The position numbers and the translations under genes were made by a program. A model generated the notes under the pieces. The model was not told where the DNA came from, did no database searches, and saw only the letters and a program-made list of their open reading frames with translations. 64,000 nucleotides of DNA from Rhizobium sp. ACO-34A (GTDB lineage: Bacteria > Pseudomonadota > Alphaproteobacteria > Rhizobiales > Rhizobiaceae), in assembly GCA_002600635.1 (NCBI GenBank), contig CP021372.1:265001-329000 (forward strand), read 5' to 3'. Below, piece by piece: positions 36,823 through 45,868 of the stretch (position 1 is its first letter; each line of letters opens with the position of its first letter).

Positions 36823-37470
36823 ATGGCTGATTCCGACATTAGCAGAACTTTGCCGTCAATCACGCAGGGAAACCTCCTGCGGTTCACAGAACGCTTCCTT
36901 TCCGACAAGGCAGCCGAACAGGCCCGCAGCAATGCCGGCGACATCGATCCGGTGCTAGCGAAATGGGACGAATGGTTCGTTGCCAATTCCGACTTGGCCC
37001 GCCTGTGTCGTGTGCAGCAGCACCTCGAAACGGAGCTGATGCGCAATTGCGCCAGTCCCGTCGTGGAAATTCCTCTGCCCGGCAGCAAAGATCTGTTCCT
37101 CGCGCATACGGAGGACGAGATCGATGCCGTGCTGAAAGGCGAGGAACTCGACAGTGAGAGGAACCGCGCAAAGGAGCAACTGCGCACCCGCTGCTCTGCA
37201 TGGAACGCTGCCGACGAGATCGTGGGCTACAGCCGTGCCAAGAAAACGGAGGAAGAGGCTTCCGATGTCGAATTCCGGCTGGTCGAGGAATTGTGGGCCA
37301 TGCCGGCGCAATCGGTTTTGGCGGCTGCAGGCAAGGTGCATTCGATAGTGCGGCACGGCGCGCCCAAGGTGGACATTGACGACTTCCCTTGGCCGGCAAT
37401 GCGGTTGCTGCTGGCCGATCTGCTTGTCATGAGTGGCGCGGCTCCTTTCACTCCCGCGGCTTGCCAATAA
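36823..37470 (+). CDS. Conserved unknown protein, 215 aa
   Basis: A soluble, acidic 215-residue protein: AARSNAGDIDPVLAKWDEWF-like start region, LARLCRVQQHLETELM, VGYSRAKKTEEEASDVEFRLVEELWAMPAQSVLAAAGK, then DIDDFPWPAMRLLLADLL. No membrane segment. It resembles uncharacterised proteins of alphaproteobacteria often next to XRE genes. The ATG at 36823 has ggag 8 bases upstream. Intact. Its end overlaps the convergent XRE remnant. Confidence 0.7.
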   Translation: MADSDISRTLPSITQGNLLRFTERFLSDKAAEQARSNAGDIDPVLAKWDEWFVANSDLARLCRVQQHLETELMRNCASPVVEIPLPGSKDLFLAHTEDEIDAVLKGEELDSERNRAKEQLRTRCSAWNAADEIVGYSRAKKTEEEASDVEFRLVEELWAMPAQSVLAAAGKVHSIVRHGAPKVDIDDFPWPAMRLLLADLLVMSGAAPFTPAACQ

Positions 37471-37662
37471 GATCCTCGAACGTGACCCCGAGCGCCGTGG
37501 CAAGCGTCGCGACAGTCTTCAGCTTCGGGAATGCTTCCGGCATTCGAGGTTACTGATCGACGTCCGGTCCATTCCGGCGCGGGCGGCAAGCTCCTCTTGG
37601 TTCCACCCGCGCTTACTCCTCAACCGTTTCAGATTTGCAGCGAAATATTCATAGCTTTCCAT
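37448..37662 (-). pseudogene. XRE regulator, one frameshift
   Basis: Starts at 37662 MESYEYFAANLKRLRSKRGWNQEELAARAGMDRTSISNLE, then one base must be changed near 37530 to continue PKLKTVATLATALGVTFEDLIGKPRE and stop at 37448. Without this the protein lacks the last helix of the HTH domain. It lies just downstream of the inverted-repeat operator at 37676-37720, which also flanks the promoter of the peptide-transport genes. Confidence 0.8.
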
Positions 37663-37675
37663 TCCCGAAGTTATT

Positions 37676-37720
37676 GCGTTTTGTAGAGCATTCCACTACG
37701 GAGAATACTCTACAAAACGC
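37676..37720. promoter_or_regulatory. Inverted-repeat operator (site A)
   Basis: Perfect 13-base inverted repeat gcgttttgtagag / ctctacaaaacgc separated by 19 bases that contain ctacggagaata. The same core (ctacggag.at.ctctacaaaa) recurs at 44690 beside another XRE gene. Position between the divergent XRE remnant and the transporter genes fits an XRE-controlled operator/promoter. Confidence 0.65.
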
Positions 37721-37735
37721 AGTCGGCCAAACCTT

Positions 37736-37757
37736 CGAAGCGAAATCGTTTGCTTCG
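37736..37757. promoter_or_regulatory. Imperfect palindrome upstream of transporter
   Basis: cgaagcgaaa and tttgcttcg are near-perfect inverted halves, 77 bases before the transporter start. A possible second regulator site or stem in the leader. No function assigned. Confidence 0.3.
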
Positions 37758-37833
37758 CGGCAGGGAAAGCTGCGCGGCGAAGAATGCCTTTGCCATCCGG
37801 AGTTCACTGTCAAAACAATAAGGGAACCTCGAA

Positions 37834-39424
37834 ATGCCATTGTACTCTCAATTCCGTTCAACCGCGTTTACTGTGGCTCTCGCCGCAACGGTGTGGATCG
37901 GCCCCTTTGTGGCTGCGGTTACCGCGCAGGAACTGCGCGTTGCGACATCCTATAAACTGATGACGCTCGACCCGCATTTTGCCGACCTCAACGAAAACAC
38001 GTCGTTGCTCTCTCACATCTATGAACGGCTCGTCTATCAGGATGCGCAATTGAACCCGCAGCCAGGACTCGCGACCTCCTGGCGGCAGGTGTCGGATAAG
38101 CAATGGGAGTTCAAGCTTAGGGAGAACGTACGCTTTCATGATGGCTCGGCGTTCACGGCAGCGGACGTTATCTATACGATCGAGCGCATCCGTGACTTTC
38201 TCAAGCCGCCGACCAGCGCCTTCCGGCCCTACACGCAGTCGATCACGTCTGTCACCGCGCCCGATCCACTCACCGTCGTGATCGAGACCAGCGAAAGCGC
38301 GCCCACGCTGCCTCTTTCGATGTCGTCAATATTCATCATGCCGAAGAAGGAGGATGGCTTCGTGACGACCGAGGCGCTGAATGCCGGAACCTTGCCGGTC
38401 GGGACGGGGCCGTACAAATTCGACTCCTGGCAGTCGGGCGAGCAGATCAGGCTTGTACGAAACGACGATTACTGGGGCGGGAGGCCCGTCTGGCAGGACG
38501 TGACGTTCCGTGTGATCGAAAGCCCGGCCGCGCGTGTGGCGGCGCTAACGGCTGGCGATGTCGATCTCGCCGACTACGTCCCGGCTCGCGACGTCGAAGC
38601 GCTGAAGAGCCGCGGGTTGAATGTCGCAAGCACCAGCGCTGCACGCTCCAACTTCCTTCAGTTCGACATGAGCCGGGACAAGCTTCCGGGGTAACGGACA
38701 AGTCAGGAAATCCGATAGCGAACCCTTTCCGGGACAAGCGGGTCCGACAGGCACTGGAGATGGCCACCGACAGGCCGTTCATCGTCGAAAAAATCCTGCT
38801 CGGATACGGCACGGCCGCGGCACAACTCTTTCCGCCCGACCTTCCCGGCACGTCCGCCAAGCTTACGGTGGAGCCGCCGGATTATGACGGCGCAAAGGCT
38901 CTGCTTGCGGAGGCGGGTTTTCCGGACGGTTTCAATCTTGTCCTCGGCGGGCCATCGGGCCGATATCCGGGCGACGGCGAATCCTTGCAGGCGATCGCGC
39001 AGAACTGGGCCAGGATCGGCGTCGGGGTCAGGCCGGTCGCGGCTCCGTTCTCCGTCTTCATGACGCAGCGCTCGAACGGCGAGTATCCCGCTTGGTACAT
39101 CGGCTGCTCGGGGAAACGGTGACGCTTTGCCTCGACGCCGTGCTCGCCTCACCGAATGCGGAGCGTGGGAGTGGTTCGACAAACTGGGGCGGCTACGCGA
39201 ATCCGGCCTTCGAAGAAATGCTGGCGAGCGCCAAGGCGATCCCGGAAGGCCCGGAACGGAACGAAGCGCTGGCACGGGCGACGGAATTCGTCATGGCCGA
39301 CTACCCGATGCTGCCGCTCTACCACTTCCATCTCATCACCGGTTATGGCCCGGCCGTCTCTTCCTACACGGTGCATCCGCGCGGATGGACGACGGCCATG
39401 CAGGCCGTGCCGGCGGCAGAGTAG
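37834..39424 (+). pseudogene. Oligopeptide-binding protein, two frameshifts
   Basis: An SBP_bac_5-family periplasmic binding protein: signal peptide ending VTAQE, then LRVATSYKLMTLDPHFADLNENTSLLSHIYERL, LPVGTGPYKFDSW and the final AFEEMLASAKAIPEGPERNEALARATEFVMADYPMLPLYH. The frame changes near 38690 (a run of four G) and again near 39110, so the gene as sequenced is in three frames. Both switches could be genuine mutations or homopolymer errors. It heads an intact permease-ATPase set and would have supplied its ligand specificity. Confidence 0.85.
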
Positions 39425-39437
39425 GGGGGGCGGTGCC

Positions 39438-40409
39438 ATGCTGGCCGTCATCACAGGAAGGCTATCTGAGGCCTTCCTTCTTCTCTTCGTCATGTCGTTA
39501 ATCGGGTTCGTCGGGATCCATAGTGTCGGCAACCCCGTCTATAACATGGTCAACATCGAAACCGCGACGGCGGAGGACATCCGGCGGGCGACGATCGCGC
39601 TCGGCCTGGATCAGCCCGTCTGGCGACAATACCTTCTTTTTATCGGAAACGTCGCCAGCGGAAATTTCGGGAGATCGTACATCTACCACCTGCCGGCCTT
39701 CGGCCTGGTGATGAGCAAGCTTCCCGCGACGCTTGAACTGGCGGCGATCGCCATGCTGATCGCGGCGCCGGCCGGGACGCTGCTCGGGCTCATTGCCGGG
39801 CGCAGGCAGGGAAGGGCTGTCGACCGAACGATCCTCAACGGGAGCGTGTTCGCGCTGAGCATTCCGTCGTTCTGGTTGAGCATGGTGTTGATTGTGCTCG
39901 GCGCGATCCTTGTCGGCTGGTTCCCCGCGGGTGGCAGAGGACCCACGGTGACACTGCTGGGATATGACTGGAGCTTTCTGACGCTCGCCGGGCTGAAGCA
40001 GCTCACGCTGCCTGCCCTGGCGCTTGCCATCCCGAACATCGCCCTGATCGCACGACTGGCGCGGTCGGGCACGATCGAGGTCGAGGCGCTGGATTTCACC
40101 CGGTTTTGCCGCGCCAAGGGGCTCTCGTCCCGGCGTATCCTCCTCCGGCACACCTTGCCGAACATCAGCATCCCGATCGTGACGATCGTCGGCATGCAGT
40201 TCGGCGGCATGCTCGCCTTCGCCGTCGTGGTGGAGTCGATCTTCGCCTGGCCCGGCGTCGGCAAGCTGCTGATCGACTCGATCCAGCTTCTCGACCGTCC
40301 CGTCGTGATGGCGACGCTGACGTTCATATCCGTCGCCTTCATCGGGCTGAATGCCCTCGTCGATCTGTTCTACGCCGTGCTCGACCCGCGCGTGCGTCTC
40401 TCCGCATGA
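39438..40409 (+). CDS. Peptide ABC transporter permease (DppB-like)
   Basis: 323 residues, six membrane segments and the inner-membrane permease motif EALDFTRFCRAKGLSSRRILLRHTLPNISIP (EAA loop). It starts MLAVITGRLSEAFLLLFVMSLIGFVGIH, the usual DppB/OppB start. I used the ATG at 39438, 14 bases after the binding-protein stop; the frame is open upstream but overlaps it. Confidence 0.93.
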   Translation: MLAVITGRLSEAFLLLFVMSLIGFVGIHSVGNPVYNMVNIETATAEDIRRATIALGLDQPVWRQYLLFIGNVASGNFGRSYIYHLPAFGLVMSKLPATLELAAIAMLIAAPAGTLLGLIAGRRQGRAVDRTILNGSVFALSIPSFWLSMVLIVLGAILVGWFPAGGRGPTVTLLGYDWSFLTLAGLKQLTLPALALAIPNIALIARLARSGTIEVEALDFTRFCRAKGLSSRRILLRHTLPNISIPIVTIVGMQFGGMLAFAVVVESIFAWPGVGKLLIDSIQLLDRPVVMATLTFISVAFIGLNALVDLFYAVLDPRVRLSA

Positions 40410-40422
40410 GAAGGGAAGCCCC

Positions 40423-41298
40423 ATGAAAGCAGAAACGATCCGCGCACGATGGCCGCGTCCGAAGAGATATGGCATTACCTTCTCGAAATGCTTGCTGGCC
40501 ACCTATATCCTGCTTGCGGTGGCGGCGCCGCTAATCGCGCCGCAGAACCCGTATGACCCTTTGCAAATCTATGGCTGGGAGGCGTCCTCTCCTCCGGGCG
40601 CAGCAGGGACCGGCGGCTACATCTACCTGCTCGGGACAGACGGTCTCGGGCGGGATATCGCCAGCACCATTCTCTACGGTCTGCGCATAAGCCTGGTCGT
40701 CTCGATCACCAGCGCCGTCGTCGCGGCGGCGATCGGCCTTACCGCAGGTGTCTGCGCCGCATGGTCCGGCGGGTGGATCGACGCCGCCATCATGCGGCTG
40801 GTCGACCTGCAACTCAGCCTCCCGACGATCCTGGTCGCGCTCATCGCCATCGTTACGCTCGGCCCCGGTATCGATCGGATCATCCTGGCGCTCATCATCG
40901 CCCAGTGGGCGACTTACGCGAGGATGGCGCGCGGGGTGGCGCTGAGCGAGATCGGCAAGCCATATCTCGACGCCGCACGTTTGCTGCGGCTGCCGGCATG
41001 GAGGATCATCTTCAGGCATCTCCTTCCCAACAGCATAGCTCCCGCCGTGACGCTGATTCCGATCGAACTGGGACATGCGGTGGCGCTGGAAGCGACCCTG
41101 TCGTTCCTCGGCCTCGGCGTTCCGATCGACAAGCCATCCCTCGGATCGACGGTGGCGAACGGGTTCCAGTATCTCATGACCGGTCAATACTGGATCAGTC
41201 TGTTCCCCGGCCTCGCGCTGTTCGGGCTGATCGCAAGCATCAATTTCGTCGGCGAAGACGTACGGCGCCGTCTCGACCCAAGGAACCGTTCGTTATGA
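40423..41298 (+). CDS. Peptide ABC transporter permease (DppC-like)
   Basis: 291 residues with a conserved N-terminus (LLATYILLAVAAPLIAPQNPYDPL), LLGTDGLGRDIASTILYGLRISL and the EAA loop GKPYLDAARLLRLPAWRIIFRHLLPNSIAP. ATG at 40423 after aaggga. Its stop overlaps the ATPase start by 4 bases. Confidence 0.93.
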   Translation: MKAETIRARWPRPKRYGITFSKCLLATYILLAVAAPLIAPQNPYDPLQIYGWEASSPPGAAGTGGYIYLLGTDGLGRDIASTILYGLRISLVVSITSAVVAAAIGLTAGVCAAWSGGWIDAAIMRLVDLQLSLPTILVALIAIVTLGPGIDRIILALIIAQWATYARMARGVALSEIGKPYLDAARLLRLPAWRIIFRHLLPNSIAPAVTLIPIELGHAVALEATLSFLGLGVPIDKPSLGSTVANGFQYLMTGQYWISLFPGLALFGLIASINFVGEDVRRRLDPRNRSL

Positions 41299-42980
41299 TG
41301 TCAGAATTCAAACGAGTCCCGCTTCTCGAGGTCAGCAATCTCACCCTGAAACACCATGCCTCGACCGGACCGACGACGATCCTGCGGGATGTCAGCCTTG
41401 AACTCGGACGCGGCGAAATCCTCGGCGTCATCGGCGAATCCGGCGCCGGCAAGTCGACTTTGGGAAACGCCATTCTCGGCCAGCTCGCACCGGGGCTTGA
41501 GCGAACCGCCGGCGCTATCCGTTTCGAAGGAAAGGCACTCGGCGACAAGGATGGACGACAACGAGACGGCATACGGGGACGCAGGATATCCGCCATCTTT
41601 CAGGATCACACGGCTTCGCTCGACCCGCTGATGACCATTGGTGCGCAGATAGAGGAAACGATACGCGCGGCTCGCGGGAATGCCTCGAGGCGGCAGGCTC
41701 GTGAGCACGCCCTCGCCCTGTTGTCCCGCGTCGGCATCCCCGATCCGGATGCGAGGTATCATAGCTATCCGCACCAGTTCTCCGGAGGTCAGCGGCAGCG
41801 CGCCGTAATCGCTATCGCACTTGCAAGCGATCCGGATGTCATCATCGCCGATGAGCCGACCTCCGCCCTCGACGCGACGGTCCAGAAACAGATCCTTGGG
41901 TTGCTTCGCGGTCTCGTTGACGAGACGCATGTGTCCATCGTTCTCGTCACGCATGACATGGGCGTGATCGCGGAGATCGCCGACAGAGTTCTCGTCATGA
42001 GAAACGGCGAGGTCGTGGAGCAGGATGCAACGGCAATTGTTCTCGATTCTCCCCGGAATGACTACACGCGAAGCCTGCTCGCGGCCGTACCACGGCTGCG
42101 CATCTCCCCACCCGAAATGTCTGACGCCACAGGTGGGGACGCAGGGGCCTCGCCGTGCGGGTGTGCCCCCGGATCGCATGAGGCTGCTCCTATCCTCGTG
42201 GCACAAGGCGTTACGAAGGCCTTTGCGGTTCCTGGCTTTGCGCACTGGTTTTCCAGGAACAATGCCAAACCAGCGTTGCAGGATGTGTCGGTCCGGTTGG
42301 GCCGCGGCGCAATCACGGGGATCGTCGGCGAAAGCGGAAGCGGAAAGACGACCATCGGCCGGATTGTCGCGGGTCTGGAGACGGCCGGCGAAGGGAAGAT
42401 CGAGATCGACGGCGCCGTGTTCGATATCTCACGGCCGAGACGACGCAGCGGCCTGCTCGGCCGGGTTCAGATGATCTTCCAGGACCCGGCGGTGTCCCTC
42501 AACCCGAGAATGACCATCCGTGAGACCCTGGAGGAGAGCGTCCGATACGGTGCCAAACGCGAGAGCGGCCCGGTCATGCCCGACGCGGGTGCGATGATCG
42601 ATCGACTGGGATTGGCGCGTGCCCTCATGGAACGCTACCCGCATCAACTCTCCGGCGGGCAGAAGCAGCGTGTATGCATTGCCCGCGCACTTCTTGCCAG
42701 GCCGCAGATCATCGTGGCAGACGAGCCCACCTCCGCACTCGATGTCTCCGTGCAGGCGGAGATCGTCTCACTCCTGAAGGAGAGCATCGCCGAGGAGGGG
42801 ATATCGATGTTGTTCATCTCGCACGATCTCGCGCTCGTGCAGGACCTCTGCCGCGCGATCTACATCTTCAAGGACGGCAGGGTCGAGGACTTCGGTTCCC
42901 CGGATTTCATCTTTCTGCAATCACGAAATCCGTACACCCGCAGCCTGATCGATGCACGTTCCCTGCGGTTCACGCACTAA
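41295..42980 (+). CDS. Fused double ABC ATPase (DppD-DppF-like)
   Basis: 561 residues with two complete nucleotide-binding domains: the first with IGESGAGKSTLG, the signature FSGGQRQR and ADEPTSALD; the second with VGESGSGKTTIG, LSGGQKQR and ADEPTSALD. It replaces the separate D and F subunits. The ATG at 41295 overlaps the permease stop. The gene is complete. Confidence 0.94.
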   Translation: MMSEFKRVPLLEVSNLTLKHHASTGPTTILRDVSLELGRGEILGVIGESGAGKSTLGNAILGQLAPGLERTAGAIRFEGKALGDKDGRQRDGIRGRRISAIFQDHTASLDPLMTIGAQIEETIRAARGNASRRQAREHALALLSRVGIPDPDARYHSYPHQFSGGQRQRAVIAIALASDPDVIIADEPTSALDATVQKQILGLLRGLVDETHVSIVLVTHDMGVIAEIADRVLVMRNGEVVEQDATAIVLDSPRNDYTRSLLAAVPRLRISPPEMSDATGGDAGASPCGCAPGSHEAAPILVAQGVTKAFAVPGFAHWFSRNNAKPALQDVSVRLGRGAITGIVGESGSGKTTIGRIVAGLETAGEGKIEIDGAVFDISRPRRRSGLLGRVQMIFQDPAVSLNPRMTIRETLEESVRYGAKRESGPVMPDAGAMIDRLGLARALMERYPHQLSGGQKQRVCIARALLARPQIIVADEPTSALDVSVQAEIVSLLKESIAEEGISMLFISHDLALVQDLCRAIYIFKDGRVEDFGSPDFIFLQSRNPYTRSLIDARSLRFTH

Positions 42981-43079
42981 ACGCGTCGGCGAATCTCTTC
43001 CAGGAAGGAGTAGCCGGCAACAGCTTTCTTGCACCTTAGCTGAAACGAGCGGCAGACCGACGCCGTAGAAAGGTAAATC

Positions 43080-44318
43080 ATGAGTGACACATTCAGACTG
43101 GCTGTAACTGGTCAATCCCTCATCAAGCACGATACCCGCGGCATCGATATCCCGGCATTTCAGCAGGTGCAGGAGGTGCTCCGGCAAGCCGATCTCGCTT
43201 TCACCAATTTCGAAGGGACAATTCTCGGACGCCATGGCGGATGGCCTCTCAAAGGATCGTTCTTCGGCAGCAGTGGACCCGTTGTCCTCGACGCGCTCCG
43301 GTCTATGGGGTTTCAGGCGCTTTCGTTGTCTAACAACCATGCCTTCGATCTCGGTCCGTCCGGTGTTCTGTCAACACTGGAAGAGGTGGAACAGCGCGGC
43401 TTTCTCCATGCCGGTCTCGGCCGAAACCATACCGAAGCCGCTCGCGCGGCAACCGGGACGTTCGGCGGCAGACGCGTGGCGATCGTTGCCATGGACGGCG
43501 GTCCCGGCCCGGATTTCATGTATGCCACGGACGGAACCGATAGCCGGCCCGAGCGCCCGGGTGTGAACCGGCTCCGGCTCACCCAGGTGATCGAGGTTGA
43601 TGATGAGGCATTCAGACGACTGAATGATCTGCGCGAGAAAGTCGGCTACACGACGATGGACCTTACAAACGACAGCCAGCCCGATGACCCGCCGCACATC
43701 GAGCTGGAAGCGGAAATGGGCATTGCCCGCGCGATCTTCCGCCGATCTGACAGGTTCGGACGCGGCGTCAGGGTCGACAAGAAGGACATGGCGCGAAATC
43801 TCGCGGCGATCACGTCAGCCGCGCAAGAGGGATGCCTCGTCATCGCCTACCTGCATCACCATCATTGGGCATCGGATTGGTATCAGGTCCCTGACTGGGG
43901 CGGGTCTATCGCGAAGCAATGCATCGATGCCGGTGCATCGATGTTCCTCAGCCATGGCGCTCCTGTCCTTCAGCCGGTCGAGATTTATCGCGGCCGGCCG
44001 ATCTTCTACAGCCTGGGCAATTTCGTATTCCATGTTCGTTCCGAGGGATCGTTGTGGACGGCGTCGGAAATCTGGCAAAGCGTCATCGGATCATGCCAGT
44101 TTGATTCCCGGAACGAACTGGTCGATATGACATTTGTCCCGATTGTCATTGCCGCCGGCAAAGCATCTGCGGATGGCCGTTCGGGAGACCTTCTGGTTCC
44201 TCAACGCGCGACAGGAAAAGTTGCCGAAGAGATACTGCATCGATTCAGTGAGCAGTCCCGTCAGGTTGGGACCAACATCACTGTCTCCGACGGGATTGGC
44301 TCCGTAAAGCTGGGGTGA
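43080..44318 (+). CDS. CapA-family metallophosphatase
   Basis: 412 residues, CapA/PGA_cap type: FTNFEGTILG, SLSNNHAFDLGPSGV, AYLHHHHWASDWY and SHGAPVLQPVEIYRGRPIFYSLGNFVF are the metal-binding and fold motifs. There is no signal peptide, unlike CapA of capsule systems. ATG at 43080, 99 bases after the ATPase. CapA-like proteins beside peptide transporters may process imported gamma-linked peptides; this is an inference. Confidence 0.88.
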   Translation: MSDTFRLAVTGQSLIKHDTRGIDIPAFQQVQEVLRQADLAFTNFEGTILGRHGGWPLKGSFFGSSGPVVLDALRSMGFQALSLSNNHAFDLGPSGVLSTLEEVEQRGFLHAGLGRNHTEAARAATGTFGGRRVAIVAMDGGPGPDFMYATDGTDSRPERPGVNRLRLTQVIEVDDEAFRRLNDLREKVGYTTMDLTNDSQPDDPPHIELEAEMGIARAIFRRSDRFGRGVRVDKKDMARNLAAITSAAQEGCLVIAYLHHHHWASDWYQVPDWGGSIAKQCIDAGASMFLSHGAPVLQPVEIYRGRPIFYSLGNFVFHVRSEGSLWTASEIWQSVIGSCQFDSRNELVDMTFVPIVIAAGKASADGRSGDLLVPQRATGKVAEEILHRFSEQSRQVGTNITVSDGIGSVKLG

Positions 44319-44398
44319 TGAGGAGCTGGTTTACTGGGTCCTGAATTCGGCGAGCTACAGAGTAATTGGCTGGCAACTTCTCATTGTGAAGCTGGACG

Positions 44399-44659
44399 TC
44401 ATTCCTCTGTCGGCGCAGCATTCTTCTGTTTCCGGGAAGGTCTGTTTGCCTTCTCGGATTTCAACAGGTCCGCAGCCTCGATCCCAAGAACCTGTGCCAG
44501 GGTGTCTACGGTATCTATGGTGGGGCTATAGACGCGACGCTCCAGCGAACTGATGTAGCCGCGATCGAGGTTGGCGAGGGCTGCCAACCCCTCTTGCGAG
44601 AGGCCTTTCTCATTTCGCCGGTTTCTAAGATTACGCGCAAATATATCTCTTATTTCCAT
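44399..44659 (-). CDS. XRE-family regulator
   Basis: 86 residues with one HTH_3 domain (NLRNRRNEKGLSQEGLAALANLDRGYISSLE, then TIDTVDTLAQVLGIEAADLL). Intact, unlike the two XRE genes at 36.4 and 37.4 kb. An operator like that at 37676 lies 31 bases upstream of its start, so it probably represses itself and, through site A, the peptide-transport operon. Confidence 0.9.
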   Translation of the reverse strand: MEIRDIFARNLRNRRNEKGLSQEGLAALANLDRGYISSLERRVYSPTIDTVDTLAQVLGIEAADLLKSEKANRPSRKQKNAAPTEE

Positions 44660-44689
44660 ACGGATATGATGCGCACTGTCGTATATTCA

Positions 44690-44714
44690 TCTACGGAGTA
44701 TTCTCTACAAAATC
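44690..44714. promoter_or_regulatory. Operator-like motif (site B)
   Basis: ctacggagtattctctacaaaatc. It shares all but three bases with site A over this length (two in the core and one at the last position); the core gagtattctc is the reverse complement of the site A core gagaatactc. Located upstream of the intact XRE gene. Confidence 0.6.
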
Positions 44715-44926
44715 CGTCGACGCCCGGTTCTTTGCTGGGTGTCTTGACGCCAAGTTTTATTGTCTGGCTCGAGGGTCCGTGACCTGAAAAGGCTTAGCAT
44801 GAGAACGGGTAACAGGACGATAAAGGCCACCTTATGGAAAGGAGGAGCAAGTTCTGAACAAAAGCGGGAGGCCTCATATCATGAGGGGATGAATGAACGA
44901 GGCATGCCATGGCAGGCGCGGAGAAG

Positions 44927-45184
44927 ATGACGATCGCGATCACCCCCGAAATGGAGAGGATCGTGCGCGATGCCGTTGAGGCCGGGGATTACGCGTCCAC
45001 CAGCGAAGTGATTGGGGAGGCCCTGCGCGAATGGACGGACCGACGCGACCCGCCCGGCTATACGATCGAGGAACTTCGGGATCTCGTTCGCGAAGGCGAC
45101 AAGAGCGGGCCGAGCGCGAGGGAAAGCATGGCGGATGTGAAGGTTGAGGCGCGGCGCCGTTTGAGGCTGCCGGCGCGCGGCTGA
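44927..45184 (+). CDS. ParD/CopG-type antitoxin, orphan
   Basis: 85 residues: MTIAITPEMERIVRDAVEAGDYASTSEVIGEALREWTDRRD is the ribbon-helix-helix of ParD antitoxins. The tail ARESMADVKVEARRRL would contact a ParE toxin. The ATG at 44927 follows ggaga. No ParE follows; the next 140 bases hold no gene. It may neutralise a toxin elsewhere or be a remnant. The ParE at 36.1 kb is close but oriented with its own antitoxin. Confidence 0.8.
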   Translation: MTIAITPEMERIVRDAVEAGDYASTSEVIGEALREWTDRRDPPGYTIEELRDLVREGDKSGPSARESMADVKVEARRRLRLPARG

Positions 45185-45323
45185 TTGTGCCGCCGATCAT
45201 TCGTGCGGGGCATCTTGCCCGAGGGCTCTATCGAGCGCGGCGCTTGGGCCAGGATATCGTTTTGTAGAGATGCTTGCCGGAAATTCGTGACGGATGAAGG
45301 CGGCACCTAAGGGCCGCCAAAGA

Positions 45324-45776
45324 TTATTCCTCCAGCCAATCGCGAGCGATCTTCAGATGCGGATCGATATCGGCTGTCTGGACCTGCGCCCAGCAATCGA
45401 CGGTCTCGCCTTCATAGCCGATCGGTCGTTCCATGACGGAATCGGACGAAGGATCAGTGTCGGACTCATCGTAGCAGATCACGCAAACGTTGTCGGCATC
45501 ACACCGGACGGAATGAACGGCCCCGTCGGTCATGTCGACCATAACGAGCCGGGGAACGAGGTCGAGCGAACGAGCCGCCGAGACGATGGCATTCTGCTCG
45601 GTGTCATCGAAGCAAACGAAGGGCCTTTCATAGCCCGCATCCGCAGCCAGGGCCTTAGCCTTGTCGTAGTGGATGCCATAGGCGCAGTCCTTGTCTGATA
45701 CCGTGACGGTAAACATAGGCATATCGGGGATACCTGAAGCGTTGTGGCACGCGACCGCAATATTCATGGTTCTCAT
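45324..45776 (-). CDS. Unknown ICE protein, 150 aa
   Basis: 150 residues, acidic, with several Cys and Trp: FTVTVSDKDCAYGIHYDKAKALAADAGYERPFVCFDD and VPRLVMVDMTDGAVHSVRCDADNVCVICYDES. No membrane segment. The ATG at 45776 follows aaggag. It sits downstream of the helicase behind a terminator, so it may have its own promoter. Function unknown. Confidence 0.7.
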   Translation of the reverse strand: MRTMNIAVACHNASGIPDMPMFTVTVSDKDCAYGIHYDKAKALAADAGYERPFVCFDDTEQNAIVSAARSLDLVPRLVMVDMTDGAVHSVRCDADNVCVICYDESDTDPSSDSVMERPIGYEGETVDCWAQVQTADIDPHLKIARDWLEE

Positions 45777-45824
45777 AAAACAGCTCCTTGACTTGTTGGG
45801 AGTGGGGATGATGAGGGGAGGAGA

Positions 45825-45857
45825 AAAAGAAGGGACGGCCTGATGGGACCGTCCCTA
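45825..45857 (-). terminator. Rho-independent terminator after helicase
   Basis: On the minus strand: stem gggacgg / ccgtccc with a 10-base loop, then ttcttttt. It lies 12 bases after the helicase stop. Confidence 0.8.
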
Positions 45858-45868
45858 CTAATGGAAGA

